From contig JANNDY010000146.1 of NCBI GenBank assembly GCA_031378345.1, positions 5,463 through 69,462 of the forward strand: a stretch of 64,000 nt of DNA. Reading direction: 5' to 3'. The DNA is from Emticicia sp031378345 (GTDB lineage: Bacteria; Bacteroidota; Bacteroidia; Cytophagales; Spirosomataceae). The position numbers and the translations under genes were made by a program. Shown piece after piece: positions 34,925 through 44,264 of this stretch; the first letter of the stretch is position 1, and each line of letters begins with the position of its first letter. The notes below the pieces were generated by a model. The model was given only the letters and a program-made list of their open reading frames with translations, was not told the origin of the DNA and searched no databases.

Positions 34925-35887
34925 ATGATTTCGATTGTTATCCCAATTTATAACGAAGAAGAAAACCTCCAAAATCTTTATACTCGTCTTACAAATGCAG
35001 CACCGACTTGGAAAGAAGACTACGAAATAGTTTTAATAGATGACGGTTCTCATGATAGCTCATTAACAATGATGCGAGTAATGGCAGAAAAAGATTCGCA
35101 GGTGAGAGTTATCAAACTTTCGAGGAATTTTGGACATCAACCAGCCATTTCTGCGGGAATTCAAGAGGCAAAAGGCGATGCAATTATTATCATGGATGGC
35201 GATTTGCAAGACCCACCCGAAGAATTATATCGTTTTTTGGACAAATGGCGTGAAGGCTACGAAGTGGTTTATGCCATCAGAACAAAGCGAAAAGAAGGTT
35301 TTTTCAAGAAATTAGCTTATTCGAGTTTTTATCGAATCATGGCAGCCATTTCAGACATTGATATTCCACTTGACTCTGGCGATTTTTGTGTAATGGATAG
35401 AAAAGTTATCAATGTGCTGGTGCATGATATGCCTGAGCAAATTCGATTCATTCGTGGCATGCGAGCGTACGCAGGTTTTAAGCAAGTGGGGGTAACTTAT
35501 GAGCGTGCCGAACGTGCCGCTGGAGAAGTAAAGTTTACCTTCAAAAAATTGGTACAACTTGCCCTCGACGGTTTGTTTGGTTTTTCGAGTTTTCCGCTAA
35601 GACTTTCTACTTATTTGGGCATAAGCATTGCCATTCCTTCATTAATTGTAGGGCTTTTCTTTTTGGTTCACCGACTTTTTGGCTTCAAAATTTTTGGACA
35701 TACGCCCGAAGAAACACCGGGTTTGGCTTCGTTGGCAGTAGGAATGTTCTTTTTAGGAGGTGTGATGCTCACCATGCTTGGCATCATTGGCGAATACATC
35801 AGCCGCATTTATATTGAAGTAAAAAAACGCCCATTCTTTGTAATTGATGAAATTATTGAGAAGAAACCTTCGACTTCGCTCAGGTAA
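34925..35887 (+). CDS. Polyprenyl-phosphate glycosyltransferase, GtrB/ArnC-like (GT2)
   Basis: 320 residues: 'ISIVIPIYNEEENLQNLY', 'IVLIDDGSHDSS', 'VIKLSRNFGHQPAISAGIQEAKGDAIIIMDGDLQDPPE' and 'DSGDFCVMDRKV' are textbook DPM1/GtrB motifs (DxD plus 'DLQDPPE'). Two C-terminal membrane helices (about 235-260 and 275-300). Transfers a sugar from a nucleotide donor to undecaprenyl phosphate at the inner membrane for later glycan decoration. Confidence 0.92.
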   Translation: MISIVIPIYNEEENLQNLYTRLTNAAPTWKEDYEIVLIDDGSHDSSLTMMRVMAEKDSQVRVIKLSRNFGHQPAISAGIQEAKGDAIIIMDGDLQDPPEELYRFLDKWREGYEVVYAIRTKRKEGFFKKLAYSSFYRIMAAISDIDIPLDSGDFCVMDRKVINVLVHDMPEQIRFIRGMRAYAGFKQVGVTYERAERAAGEVKFTFKKLVQLALDGLFGFSSFPLRLSTYLGISIAIPSLIVGLFFLVHRLFGFKIFGHTPEETPGLASLAVGMFFLGGVMLTMLGIIGEYISRIYIEVKKRPFFVIDEIIEKKPSTSLR

Positions 35888-35921
35888 CAATAAAAGTAGA
35901 ACAAAAAAATCCACCAAAAAT

Positions 35922-36395
35922 ATGAGAAAATCCATACTATTTTTACAAATAATCATCTGTTGTATTGCTCTGTTTAGCTGTAAAAAAGAGGTAGAAGTTA
36001 ATCCAATTGAAAAAATATTTGGCAATTACGAGTTAAAAGGTGGGTTTGAATATAGATTTACAGACAATCCTTTAACTTGGTATGAAATTACTCCCGCAAT
36101 TACCAAATTTTCCACAAATAAAGGTGGAACGCCAACAGAAATACAATTAACTCTTTATTATTGGGGAGCAGGTTTAGTGCTTGCTGAACAAACAACACCA
36201 AATGTATTTGAATTAAAAAACTCGAATGTCATAGTAAAACTATTCAAAGATGGCATAATCGAAACATTTTCGCTACAACTCACAGGTAAAGTGAGCTTTA
36301 TTGATAATACTGTTTTTGTGAATATTATAGGTAAAGATGAATCTAAGAAACTTATTGTAACATATACTTTTAATGGCGTTAAAATAAAGTCGTAA
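35922..36395 (+). CDS. Predicted lipoprotein, function unknown
   Basis: The open frame begins at 35844 inside the GT2 gene, but the ATG at 35922 gives a lipoprotein signal (MRKSILFLQIIICCIALFSC; lipobox FSC) and is chosen. 157 residues; the mature part is beta-rich ('GNYELKGGFEYRF', 'EIQLTLYYWGAGLVL', 'KLIVTYTFNGVKIKS'), lipocalin-like in feel but not recognised. Confidence 0.72.
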   Translation: MRKSILFLQIIICCIALFSCKKEVEVNPIEKIFGNYELKGGFEYRFTDNPLTWYEITPAITKFSTNKGGTPTEIQLTLYYWGAGLVLAEQTTPNVFELKNSNVIVKLFKDGIIETFSLQLTGKVSFIDNTVFVNIIGKDESKKLIVTYTFNGVKIKS

Positions 36396-36473
36396 GTAAA
36401 GCTCCTCCAGATTCAAACTGTGCGTCAGTCGCATAAACCTTTTCCATTTAATCTTATTTAAAAAATATTTTTA

Positions 36474-36535
36474 TTAGTATGCTTGCATACTAATTTAAAA
36501 AATATTTATATTTGCAGACAGTATGCACGCATACT
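36474..36535. promoter_or_regulatory. Twin palindromic operators around the acyl-CoA dehydrogenase promoter
   Basis: TTAGTATGC TT GCATACTAA (36474-36493) and AGTATGC AC GCATACT (36520-36535) share the half-site AGTATGC. They flank a clear -7 box TATATTTG (36507-36514). Centres are 44 bp apart. Such symmetric sites over a fatty-acid gene promoter are typical of TetR/FadR-type repressors; no such regulator gene is in the window. Confidence 0.75.
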
Positions 36536-36569
36536 AATTTTTAACGCAAATTTTCAACCAAGAAATATT

Positions 36570-38369
36570 ATGACAGCAACTGAAAACAAAGCCTCGATTA
36601 AAGGTGGCGAATTTTTAATAAAAGATGTAGAAGCTCACCAAATTTTCATTCCAGAAGAATTTACGGAAGAGCAGCAAATGATTGCTACTACTTGCCGTGA
36701 TTTTTTGAAGACAGAAGTTCACCCTCGCCTCAACGAAATTGATGCCGCAAAATCTCCCGATTTGATGTCGTCTTTAATGACAAAAGCTGGTGAATTAGGT
36801 CTTTTGGGTACAGCTGTTCCTGAAGAATATGGTGGTTTTGGCATGAATTTTAATACTTCGATGCTCGTTGCTGAGTCTTTGGGAACTGGTCATTCGTTCT
36901 CGGTTGCTCAATCTGCACATACTGGTATTGGTACTTTGCCAATTTTATATTATGGAGATGAAGCACAAAAATCAAAATATTTGCCACTTTTAGCATCGGG
37001 CGAATGGAAAGCCGCTTATTGCTTGACCGAGCCAGATTCGGGTTCTGATGCGAATGCTGCGAAATCGAAAGCAGTTTTGTCGGAAGATGGAAAAAGCTAT
37101 ATTATCAACGGGCAAAAAATGTGGATTACCAATGGCGGTTTTGCTGAGTTGTTTATTGTTTTTGCAAAAATTGATGATGATAAAACGTTATCGGCATTTA
37201 TCATAGAGAAATCTTTTGGAGGAATCACGATGAACGAACCAGAGCATAAATTAGGTATCAAAGGCTCAGATACTCGTCAAGTTTTCTTTAATGATTGTCA
37301 TGTTCCTGTTGAAAACTTGCTTTCAAGTCGTGGAAATGGCTTCAAGATTGCCGTAAATATTCTTAATATTGGTCGTATAAAACTTGGTGTTGCAGTAGTT
37401 GGTGGCTCGAAAGGTTCGTTGGATCTTGCCATTAAATATGCCAATGAGCGTAAACAATTTGGTGTTTCTTTGGCAACTTTTGGAGCAATAAAATATAAAT
37501 TGGCAGAAATGGCAACTCGTATTTTTGCCTCAGAAACTGCCAATTATCGTGCAGGTCAAAATATTGATGATGCAATTATTGACCTAAAAGCACAAGGGTT
37601 GGGCGATGCCGAAGCGAAATTGAAGGCTTTGGAGCAATTTGCTATTGAATGTGCCATTATGAAAGTACATAGTTCGGAAGTTTTGGATTATGTGGTTGAC
37701 GAAAGTTTACAAGTTTATGGTGGAATGGGCTACTCTGCCGATGCTCCGATGGAACGTTCGTATAGAGATGCTCGTATCAACAGAATTTTTGAAGGCACAA
37801 ACGAAATCAACCGAATGTTGATAGTAGATATGCTTTTGAAGCGTGCCATGAAAGGCGAAATTGATTTGATGGGACCTGCAATGGCGGTTGGCAAAGAAAT
37901 TATGTCAATTCCTGATTTTGGTGCAACTGATGATGAAACTTTGTTTGCGGCTGAGAAAAAAGTTTTGAAAAACTTGAAAAAAGCAGCTTTGATGGTTGCT
38001 GGTGCAGCAGTTCAGAAGTTTATGATGAATCTTTCGAGCGAACAGGAGATTTTGATGAACATTGCTGACATGGCAATCGAAATTTATGTTGCAGAATCAG
38101 CTTTGCTAAGAGTTGAAAAATTAATCGGTATCAAAGGTGAAGCAGCAGTTGCTCTTCAAAAAGATATGGCATTAATATATTTGAATGAGGCAGTTACGAA
38201 AGTAAATAACGCAGGACGTGAAGCAATTACATCATTTGCAGAAGGCGACGAACTAAGAGTGATGCTCATGGGTTTGAAGCGTTTCACGAAAATTGAACCA
38301 ATGAACCTCAAAAATGCACGTCGCCGTGTGGCTGATGCCATGATTGAGGAAAACAAATACATTTTTTAA
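36570..38369 (+). CDS. Acyl-CoA dehydrogenase, long (about 600 residues)
   Basis: 599 residues from the ATG at 36570; the frame is open upstream to 36483 through the operator region, which is rejected. ACAD motifs: 'AYCLTEPDSGSDANAAKSKA', 'YIINGQKMWITNGG', and the catalytic Glu in 'RINRIFEGTNEINRMLIVDM'. A C-terminal extension of about 180 helical residues resembles VLCAD/ACAD9-type enzymes. First FAD step of fatty-acid beta-oxidation. Probably controlled by the twin palindromes just upstream. Confidence 0.93.
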   Translation: MTATENKASIKGGEFLIKDVEAHQIFIPEEFTEEQQMIATTCRDFLKTEVHPRLNEIDAAKSPDLMSSLMTKAGELGLLGTAVPEEYGGFGMNFNTSMLVAESLGTGHSFSVAQSAHTGIGTLPILYYGDEAQKSKYLPLLASGEWKAAYCLTEPDSGSDANAAKSKAVLSEDGKSYIINGQKMWITNGGFAELFIVFAKIDDDKTLSAFIIEKSFGGITMNEPEHKLGIKGSDTRQVFFNDCHVPVENLLSSRGNGFKIAVNILNIGRIKLGVAVVGGSKGSLDLAIKYANERKQFGVSLATFGAIKYKLAEMATRIFASETANYRAGQNIDDAIIDLKAQGLGDAEAKLKALEQFAIECAIMKVHSSEVLDYVVDESLQVYGGMGYSADAPMERSYRDARINRIFEGTNEINRMLIVDMLLKRAMKGEIDLMGPAMAVGKEIMSIPDFGATDDETLFAAEKKVLKNLKKAALMVAGAAVQKFMMNLSSEQEILMNIADMAIEIYVAESALLRVEKLIGIKGEAAVALQKDMALIYLNEAVTKVNNAGREAITSFAEGDELRVMLMGLKRFTKIEPMNLKNARRRVADAMIEENKYIF

Positions 38370-38423
38370 AGAATAAGGTTGAATTTTTTAAAAATGCTTA
38401 GAATCAACAACTAAAAATCGAAC

Positions 38424-38460
38424 TAACCGTCTTTCTATTTTGAGAGGCGGTTTTTTATTT
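38424..38460. terminator. Terminator between convergent acyl-CoA dehydrogenase and Kelch genes
   Basis: Imperfect stem AACCGTCTTTCT / AGAGGCGGTT with a T-run on the plus strand. It overlaps the end of the Kelch protein gene. Confidence 0.65.
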
Positions 38461-39582
38461 TTTACTCGGCACAAATTCCCAAAAATCAGAAACGCCTATG
38501 TATTTTTCAGTATTTATGGTGGTTTTTCCCACATAGTAACCCATGCCGATATAAACTTTGCCCGATACCAATGCTGTTGCAACTTTGATATTTCCACTGC
38601 CTGGGTAGGTGGCAAAGTTTGTCCATTTGTCGGTTTGGGTGTCGTATTGCCAAATGTCTCGGAAACCTTTGGCTTCGGTTTTGCTTTGCCCGAGTCCGTA
38701 ATAGATTTTATCATCAATGCCAAACATCACGCCTTCGTTGCGGTCTTCTCCTGGGAAATCTGCTTTTCGAGTCCAAGAATCGGTCTCAGTAATATATTGA
38801 TAAAACTCTTTTGTTCTGATTTTTTCATCTTGACTTTCTGAAACCATATAACCATAATCTTTCTTGCTAATTTTTGCCGAAGCGGTTGCAAATTTATAAT
38901 AATAATTGCCCGTAAATGGCTTTCTTTTTTCATAAATTTGACCATTATTGATGTACCAAACTTGCTTTTTAGCATCATTTTCAAGGAAATATCCTGCATT
39001 ATTTGCCATAAAACCCGTCAGAACTCCACTATTTACGGTTTCGCCATTTTGCTTATAATCAGATTTTAGCCACCAATCTTTAATAAATTGCGAACCCATC
39101 GGGAAGCTTTCATTGACTGAATAACCAGCCCCCAAAAGTGTAAAATATTCAATCACTTCAAACCTGCCAACACGAACAAAAGGCCCTAATAATATGGGAG
39201 AATAACGTGGCGTACCTTCGGTTTTTATAATATTCCAATAATTATTTTCGGGAATATATGTGCCGCTAATGACCGTTTCGGCATCAATGTTTCCGTTCAT
39301 TCCGATATGGCTAAAATTATCAATTTTTCGATAATTATTTAGCGTGTCAAGTTTCGACATTACGCAAGTGTAAAGGTCTTCGTTTTCAAATTTGAAAGTT
39401 CCTCCGCTTCTTGTAGTGTATGACGGCGAGTTTAGTTTTCTCCACATTGGCGAATCAGCCGTATAAACTGGTGCCGTTTCTGCTACGGCGGTTTGGTCAA
39501 TTATATCTTTTACACCTTCAAAACAAGATGTGATAGTGATAGATAAAGTGCTTATTATCAGTATTTTAAAGCTATTTCTCAT
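38455..39582 (-). CDS. Kelch-repeat lipoprotein
   Basis: 375 residues: signal with a Cys in 'TITSCFEG', a middle domain of about 200 residues, then Kelch-like blades ('WTRKADFPGEDRNEGVMFGIDDKIYYGLGQS...FRDIWQYDTQTDKWTNFATYPG...ATALVSGKVYIGMGYY'). Kelch blades read as partial beta-propeller. Third gene of the TonB receptor/DUF4249/Kelch operon, common in Bacteroidota; it is probably a surface lipoprotein working with the receptor. Confidence 0.85.
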   Translation of the reverse strand: MRNSFKILIISTLSITITSCFEGVKDIIDQTAVAETAPVYTADSPMWRKLNSPSYTTRSGGTFKFENEDLYTCVMSKLDTLNNYRKIDNFSHIGMNGNIDAETVISGTYIPENNYWNIIKTEGTPRYSPILLGPFVRVGRFEVIEYFTLLGAGYSVNESFPMGSQFIKDWWLKSDYKQNGETVNSGVLTGFMANNAGYFLENDAKKQVWYINNGQIYEKRKPFTGNYYYKFATASAKISKKDYGYMVSESQDEKIRTKEFYQYITETDSWTRKADFPGEDRNEGVMFGIDDKIYYGLGQSKTEAKGFRDIWQYDTQTDKWTNFATYPGSGNIKVATALVSGKVYIGMGYYVGKTTINTEKYIGVSDFWEFVPSKK

Positions 39583-39594
39583 AATGTTTTTCGT

Positions 39595-40626
39595 TTATTT
39601 CCAGTCGGTTGGTGGTGTGCAGCCATAACCAGGGTAAGTAGTTCGACAATCACCATTTGGTGTAGTAGTTATAACAGCGGGTGGGCTGATATCAAAACTT
39701 ACCTCGTCCGAAAAGGTCAAATCCATTGGGTTTCCCATCAAACGTTTTGTACTTACTGCCGACACGCCAAAAAAACCAAGTGCGAAATCTTTCTCATTTT
39801 TTTCGTTAACAATATTGCCAATAATAGTTGAAGGTAAAGGGTCAAATATACTTCCAGTTCGAGTTTTTTGCTCTTCATATTGTTGCCAAAAAAGGTAAGC
39901 TTCTTGCGAAATAGATAGTTGTTTTATTTCGGCATAGTGCTGTGAAAGTGGTGCTTGAAAAGGAATCGGAGAGTAATGAACCAAGCGTTTTTTGATTTCT
40001 TTGCCATTGATGTATTTATCCGAAAAAATATTTGCCGCATCTTCCCTATTATAAGTCCAACATGAGCCTCCGCAAGTGCCATCGCCTCCCGAAGTTGCTC
40101 CGTTTGTTATTTTTAGCGAAATCGAATAGCTTTTCCAGCGATAAAAATCAACAGTGTTTTCTGGGTCTTTGGTATCAATATAAAAACGGACAAAGTCTTT
40201 TGTTTTATCGGCATAAATCTTTGCTATCGTCGAAATTGGCTTCATCAATTGTGGCTTGACGATATAGATTTTTCCATCAGGCAACTCGATGCGTAACGAA
40301 TAAGAACGCCCAGCTTCGCATTGATATTTTGTATCGGTTTGATAAAGTGCTGGCTCGAACACATTTTGCCGAAAACGAATTTCGTTGCCCTTGTCGTCTT
40401 TCATAATTACCCTCGCACCATTGACCGCCAAGCGTGAAGTAATGATGCTACCGGACACAAATTTTCCCGAATAACTCAACCTCAAATTATAAGGCGGAGC
40501 TTCATTAGTGATTTCACCATCGACCACCAAAATCGGTTCTTCGTTGCGGTAAGGTAGCTCAACTTGCTCAATGCAGGAAAGCAAAAACGCAAAGGCAATG
40601 AGTGGTAATAAAATATTTTTTTTCAT
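39595..40626 (-). CDS. DUF4249 lipoprotein
   Basis: 343 residues: lipoprotein signal (MKKNILLPLIAFAFLLSC), then 'EEPILVVDGEITNEAPPYNLRLSYSGKF' and 'VNGARVIMKDDKGNEIRFRQ', hallmarks of DUF4249 proteins, which are encoded next to TonB receptors and may act as surface partners in uptake. 12-bp gap to the Kelch gene. Two close Cys pairs ('GTCGGSC' and 'CRTTYPGYGC') hint at disulphides. Confidence 0.88.
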   Translation of the reverse strand: MKKNILLPLIAFAFLLSCIEQVELPYRNEEPILVVDGEITNEAPPYNLRLSYSGKFVSGSIITSRLAVNGARVIMKDDKGNEIRFRQNVFEPALYQTDTKYQCEAGRSYSLRIELPDGKIYIVKPQLMKPISTIAKIYADKTKDFVRFYIDTKDPENTVDFYRWKSYSISLKITNGATSGGDGTCGGSCWTYNREDAANIFSDKYINGKEIKKRLVHYSPIPFQAPLSQHYAEIKQLSISQEAYLFWQQYEEQKTRTGSIFDPLPSTIIGNIVNEKNEKDFALGFFGVSAVSTKRLMGNPMDLTFSDEVSFDISPPAVITTTPNGDCRTTYPGYGCTPPTDWK

Positions 40627-40702
40627 ATAAAATTTATAAATCTCTTATAATCAATGTTTTATGCTTGGTTTTTCGGTAATCTAATCAATCTTTACAATCG
40701 TG

Positions 40703-43054
40703 CTAAAAGTTATATGTTACCGAAAATGCAGGAATGATACTACCAAAAACCGACAAACGGTAAGAGCGAATAGAACTATTATAACGCACAAAATAAACCG
40801 AATAGGGATTTCGGCGACCGTAAAAATTATACAACGAAATAGCGTAAGTTTTATAACGTTTTTGGTCGGTGGTTTTTCGTGTATCTTTCAGCAAAGAAGC
40901 ATCAAGTCGGTGGTAATTATCAATTCGGTCGAGGTTTCTTGAAGAATAATCAATGACAGTTTTGCCCAAAAGTCGGTAAGTTCGGTCGGGATATGTAGCT
41001 GGGCGACCAGAAGCATAAACAAAATTACCTGATAATGTCCAGCCATTACTGATAAAATACTGCACCGAAATTGCCAAATTATGTGGCTTGTCGAAAGTCG
41101 AAGGAAACCATTGTCCACGATTGATTTGTTCGGTCGGAAAATCGGAGTTTACTTGTGCCAAAGTTCTCGAATAAGTATAAGCAAAACTTCCTTTGAGGCG
41201 ACCTTTGTTTTTCTGAACGCTTACTTCTGCTCCATAAGCAATGCCTTTTGCTGCCAAAAGCTCGGTTTCGAGGTTTGGGTTGAAAAATAACCTCGCTCCG
41301 TTTTTATATTCTACCAAGTTTTGAATGTCTTTGTAATAAGTTTCTATTGAAGTTTCGTAAGTATTTTCTTTGAAATTTTTGAAAAAACCGAGTGAAATTT
41401 GGTCGGCAATTTGTGGCGGAATGTGGGTGTCCGAAGCTTTCCAGAAATCCACAGGCGAAATGGCGGTTGTATTTGAAATCAAATGTACATATTGTCTCAT
41501 TCGATTATAGCTTAACTTAACTGCCGAAGTTTTAGTCAATGTAAATCGCATCGAAAGGCGAGGTTCAATTCCACCATATTTTTGAATCGTTTGGTTTTTT
41601 GTAAAACTACTACTATCTCGAATCGTCTGTGAAGTGCGAGATTGACCATCGGCATAGCCATAAACTAATTTTGGACCTAAGTTCTGAAAAGTAGAATAGC
41701 GAACACCCGCCTGAACGCTAACTTTTGAACTAATTGTCCAATCCAAACTTATATATGGAGAGATTTCACGAGCAAATTCGTTGGGTAATTTTAGATTGAT
41801 AATATTTGAAGTTGGCTTATCGGGCTGCAAATCGCCAGGGCTAATCATATAATCAATGGCATTAACACCAAGTTCGGTTTTGAATTTATCGGAGGGTGTG
41901 TAAAGAGCAAAAGCACGCAATTCGGCATGGCGAACGCCCGAATTTAGCGTAAATTCATAGTCGTTTCGTAGTCCTTTTGTACCAAATTGATAGCCACAAT
42001 AAACGCCCTGCACATTTACCGAAAGTTTTTTGTTGATGATGCTACTGTACTGCAAACTAAGGGTTTGAGTTTTGGAGAAATAGAGCGTATCGTCAGCAAA
42101 TTTGAAATTATCGAAACTTCCATAGGTACTCAAAGTCAGTACATTTTTGGCATTGAGTTTATATTGAATCTTGCCATTCCAGTCATAAAAAAATGCCTTG
42201 CTTCGGTTCGACGGTTCAGGAAATTTGCTTATCATAAAATTAGGATACGCCACTCGCCCCGCCACCATGAAAGTAATTTTATTATTCAGCAAGGGCCCTT
42301 CCAGCACAACTTTACTTGTAATCAGACCAACACCGACCGAGCCAGTTATTTTTTCTGAATTACCGCTTTTTGTGTTCATTTCGAGCAAAGACGACAAACG
42401 ACCGCCATACTGGGCAGGAATTCCAGCTTTATAGAGCGAAACGCCCGCCAAAGCATCAGAATTGATACTACTCAAAAAACCCAAAAGGTGTGAAGTATTA
42501 TAAATTGGCATTCCGTCAAGAAGCACCAGATTTTGGTCCACTCGTCCGCCCCTTACATTAAAACCTCCTGCACCTTCGCCCACGGTTGTGATGCCTGGCT
42601 GCAAAGTAAGTGCTTTTATGATGTCCGATTCGCCAAAAACTACTGGAATTTTTTTGAGGTTTTTCATCTCCAACTTCACCACGCCCATTTGGGTTTCTCT
42701 GATGTTGCGGTCTTCTTTGGTCGTTCTTATTTCTACTTCGGCAAGTTCGCCCACACGCATAGCAAGCTGCACTGATTTTGATACATCTTGAATCAAATCA
42801 ACATTAAAAGTCTCGACTTTGTAGCCCAACGAACGCACTGTAACAGTATATCGCCCTTTGGGAAGTCTTGCTGAAAATTTTCCTGAACTATCGGTTTGCG
42901 TGCCACCCGACAAACCCGAAAAGAAAACGCCTGCACCTTGCAAAGTCTGCCCAGAAACAATATCGGTAACTGTGCCTGATAATGTAAATTTATTTTGAGC
43001 AAAGAGATTTAATGAGCAACAAAAGAATAGAAAACCAAGTAGCGTAGTTCTCAT
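40703..43054 (-). CDS. TonB-dependent outer-membrane receptor with carboxypeptidase-like N-domain
   Basis: 783 residues: signal peptide, CarboxypepD_reg-like domain (residues about 22-105; 'FTLSGTVTDIVSGQTLQGAGVFFSGL'), plug with 'GFNVRGGRVDQNLVLLDGMPIYNTSHLLGFLSSIN', then the 22-strand barrel ending in an aromatic ('PAFSVTYNF'). Substrate unknown. Operon leader for the DUF4249 and Kelch lipoproteins (gaps 76 and 12 bp). Shorter than SusC proteins and without a SusD partner, so not a glycan PUL receptor. Confidence 0.93.
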   Translation of the reverse strand: MRTTLLGFLFFCCSLNLFAQNKFTLSGTVTDIVSGQTLQGAGVFFSGLSGGTQTDSSGKFSARLPKGRYTVTVRSLGYKVETFNVDLIQDVSKSVQLAMRVGELAEVEIRTTKEDRNIRETQMGVVKLEMKNLKKIPVVFGESDIIKALTLQPGITTVGEGAGGFNVRGGRVDQNLVLLDGMPIYNTSHLLGFLSSINSDALAGVSLYKAGIPAQYGGRLSSLLEMNTKSGNSEKITGSVGVGLITSKVVLEGPLLNNKITFMVAGRVAYPNFMISKFPEPSNRSKAFFYDWNGKIQYKLNAKNVLTLSTYGSFDNFKFADDTLYFSKTQTLSLQYSSIINKKLSVNVQGVYCGYQFGTKGLRNDYEFTLNSGVRHAELRAFALYTPSDKFKTELGVNAIDYMISPGDLQPDKPTSNIINLKLPNEFAREISPYISLDWTISSKVSVQAGVRYSTFQNLGPKLVYGYADGQSRTSQTIRDSSSFTKNQTIQKYGGIEPRLSMRFTLTKTSAVKLSYNRMRQYVHLISNTTAISPVDFWKASDTHIPPQIADQISLGFFKNFKENTYETSIETYYKDIQNLVEYKNGARLFFNPNLETELLAAKGIAYGAEVSVQKNKGRLKGSFAYTYSRTLAQVNSDFPTEQINRGQWFPSTFDKPHNLAISVQYFISNGWTLSGNFVYASGRPATYPDRTYRLLGKTVIDYSSRNLDRIDNYHRLDASLLKDTRKTTDQKRYKTYAISLYNFYGRRNPYSVYFVRYNSSIRSYRLSVFGSIIPAFSVTYNF

Positions 43055-43328
43055 AGATAGGTTGATGGAAAGTTATAGGTGTAAAGTATTAATTCAAAAT
43101 TACGAATATTAATTGCTAAAATCAAAACAGATTAGACCATCGGCATAGAAACTAAGACGAAAGGTTTTTTGTTTTTGCAAATTGGAGTATTAAAAGAGTA
43201 GTTTTTTATTTTTTAGAAAATACGTACCTTTGAGTCCACAAAACAAATGGTGGTAGATAAGAATACACAGATTATTCGTAAATCGTAATCGCACGGGCGA
43301 CCCCATCGTAAATCCTAAATTCAAAATC

Positions 43329-44141
43329 ATGGCATACGGACTCCTTAAAGGTAAAACAGGCATCATTTCTGGTGCGTTAAATGAAAAATCAATCGCTTGG
43401 AAAGTAGCTTTGAAAGCATACGACGAAGGTGCTAAAATCGTTTTGACAAACGCCCCAATAGCTATGCGTATGGGCGAAATCAATAAACTGGCAGAGATTT
43501 GTGAAGCACAAATTATTCCTGCCGATGCCACATCTACAGAGGAAATTGAAAACCTTTACACCAAATCAATGGAAATATTGGGCGGAAAAGTGGATTTTGT
43601 GTTGCATTCAATTGGAATGTCGCCAAATATTCGTAAAGGTCGCCCTTACGGAGATTTGAACTATGATTGGTACATGAAAAGCCTTGATATTTCGGCATTA
43701 TCATTTCATAGATTCTTGCAAGTTGCCGAAAAAATGGACGCTATCAACGAATATGGTTCAGTGCTTGCCTTGACTTACATGGCGGCTCAACGCACTTTCC
43801 CTTTCTATACCGACATGGCAGAAGCAAAAGCAATGTTGGAGTCAATCGCTCGCAGCTATGGCTACCGTTATGGAAAATTGAAAAAAGTACGTGTAAATAC
43901 TATTTCTCAATCACCAACCGAAACTTCGGCGGGTTCGGGCATTGGTGGTTTTGATAAATTCTTTGATTTTGCAGATAAAATAGCCCCATTGGGCAATGCT
44001 TCGGCAGAATCTTGTGCAGATTATTGTATCACGCTTTTCTCAGACCTCACTCGCATGGTAACGATGCAAAACCTCATGCACGATGGAGGTTTCTCAAATA
44101 CTGGTATTTCGGAAGATGTGATGGCTTTGATGGAAAAGTAA
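43329..44141 (+). CDS. fabI: Enoyl-[acyl-carrier-protein] reductase (NADH)
   Basis: 270 residues. FabI signature: 'GLLKGKTGIISGALNEKSIAWKVA' (nucleotide binding), 'VLHSIGMSPN', and the catalytic Tyr-x6-Lys as 'FPFYTDMAEAKAML'. Reduces the enoyl-ACP double bond in type II fatty-acid synthesis; cytoplasmic. Monocistronic, with a strong terminator. Confidence 0.96.
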   Translation: MAYGLLKGKTGIISGALNEKSIAWKVALKAYDEGAKIVLTNAPIAMRMGEINKLAEICEAQIIPADATSTEEIENLYTKSMEILGGKVDFVLHSIGMSPNIRKGRPYGDLNYDWYMKSLDISALSFHRFLQVAEKMDAINEYGSVLALTYMAAQRTFPFYTDMAEAKAMLESIARSYGYRYGKLKKVRVNTISQSPTETSAGSGIGGFDKFFDFADKIAPLGNASAESCADYCITLFSDLTRMVTMQNLMHDGGFSNTGISEDVMALMEK

Positions 44142-44158
44142 AAATATTCAGAATAAAA

Positions 44159-44192
44159 CAAAAAAACCACCTTTGAACGAGGTGGTTTTTTT
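44159..44192 (+). terminator. Terminator of fabI
   Basis: Stem AAAAACCACC / GGTGGTTTTT (44162-44171, 44181-44190), 9-base loop, T-run. Confidence 0.9.
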
Positions 44193-44260
44193 GTACAACA
44201 AGTTTCCAACTTGTTCAAGGGGGGAACGACGTTATCAAACAAGTTTCTAACTTGTTGTAC
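44193..44260. repeat. Imperfect inverted repeat (ACAAGTTT-type)
   Basis: Arms 44193-44215 (GTACAACAAGTTTCCAAC...) and 44238-44260 are inverted copies with a few mismatches around a G-rich centre. Each arm is itself a small palindrome (AACAAGTTTCTAACTTGTT). Dispersed-repeat type, located between fabI and argC. Confidence 0.65.
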
Positions 44261-44264
44261 GAAG

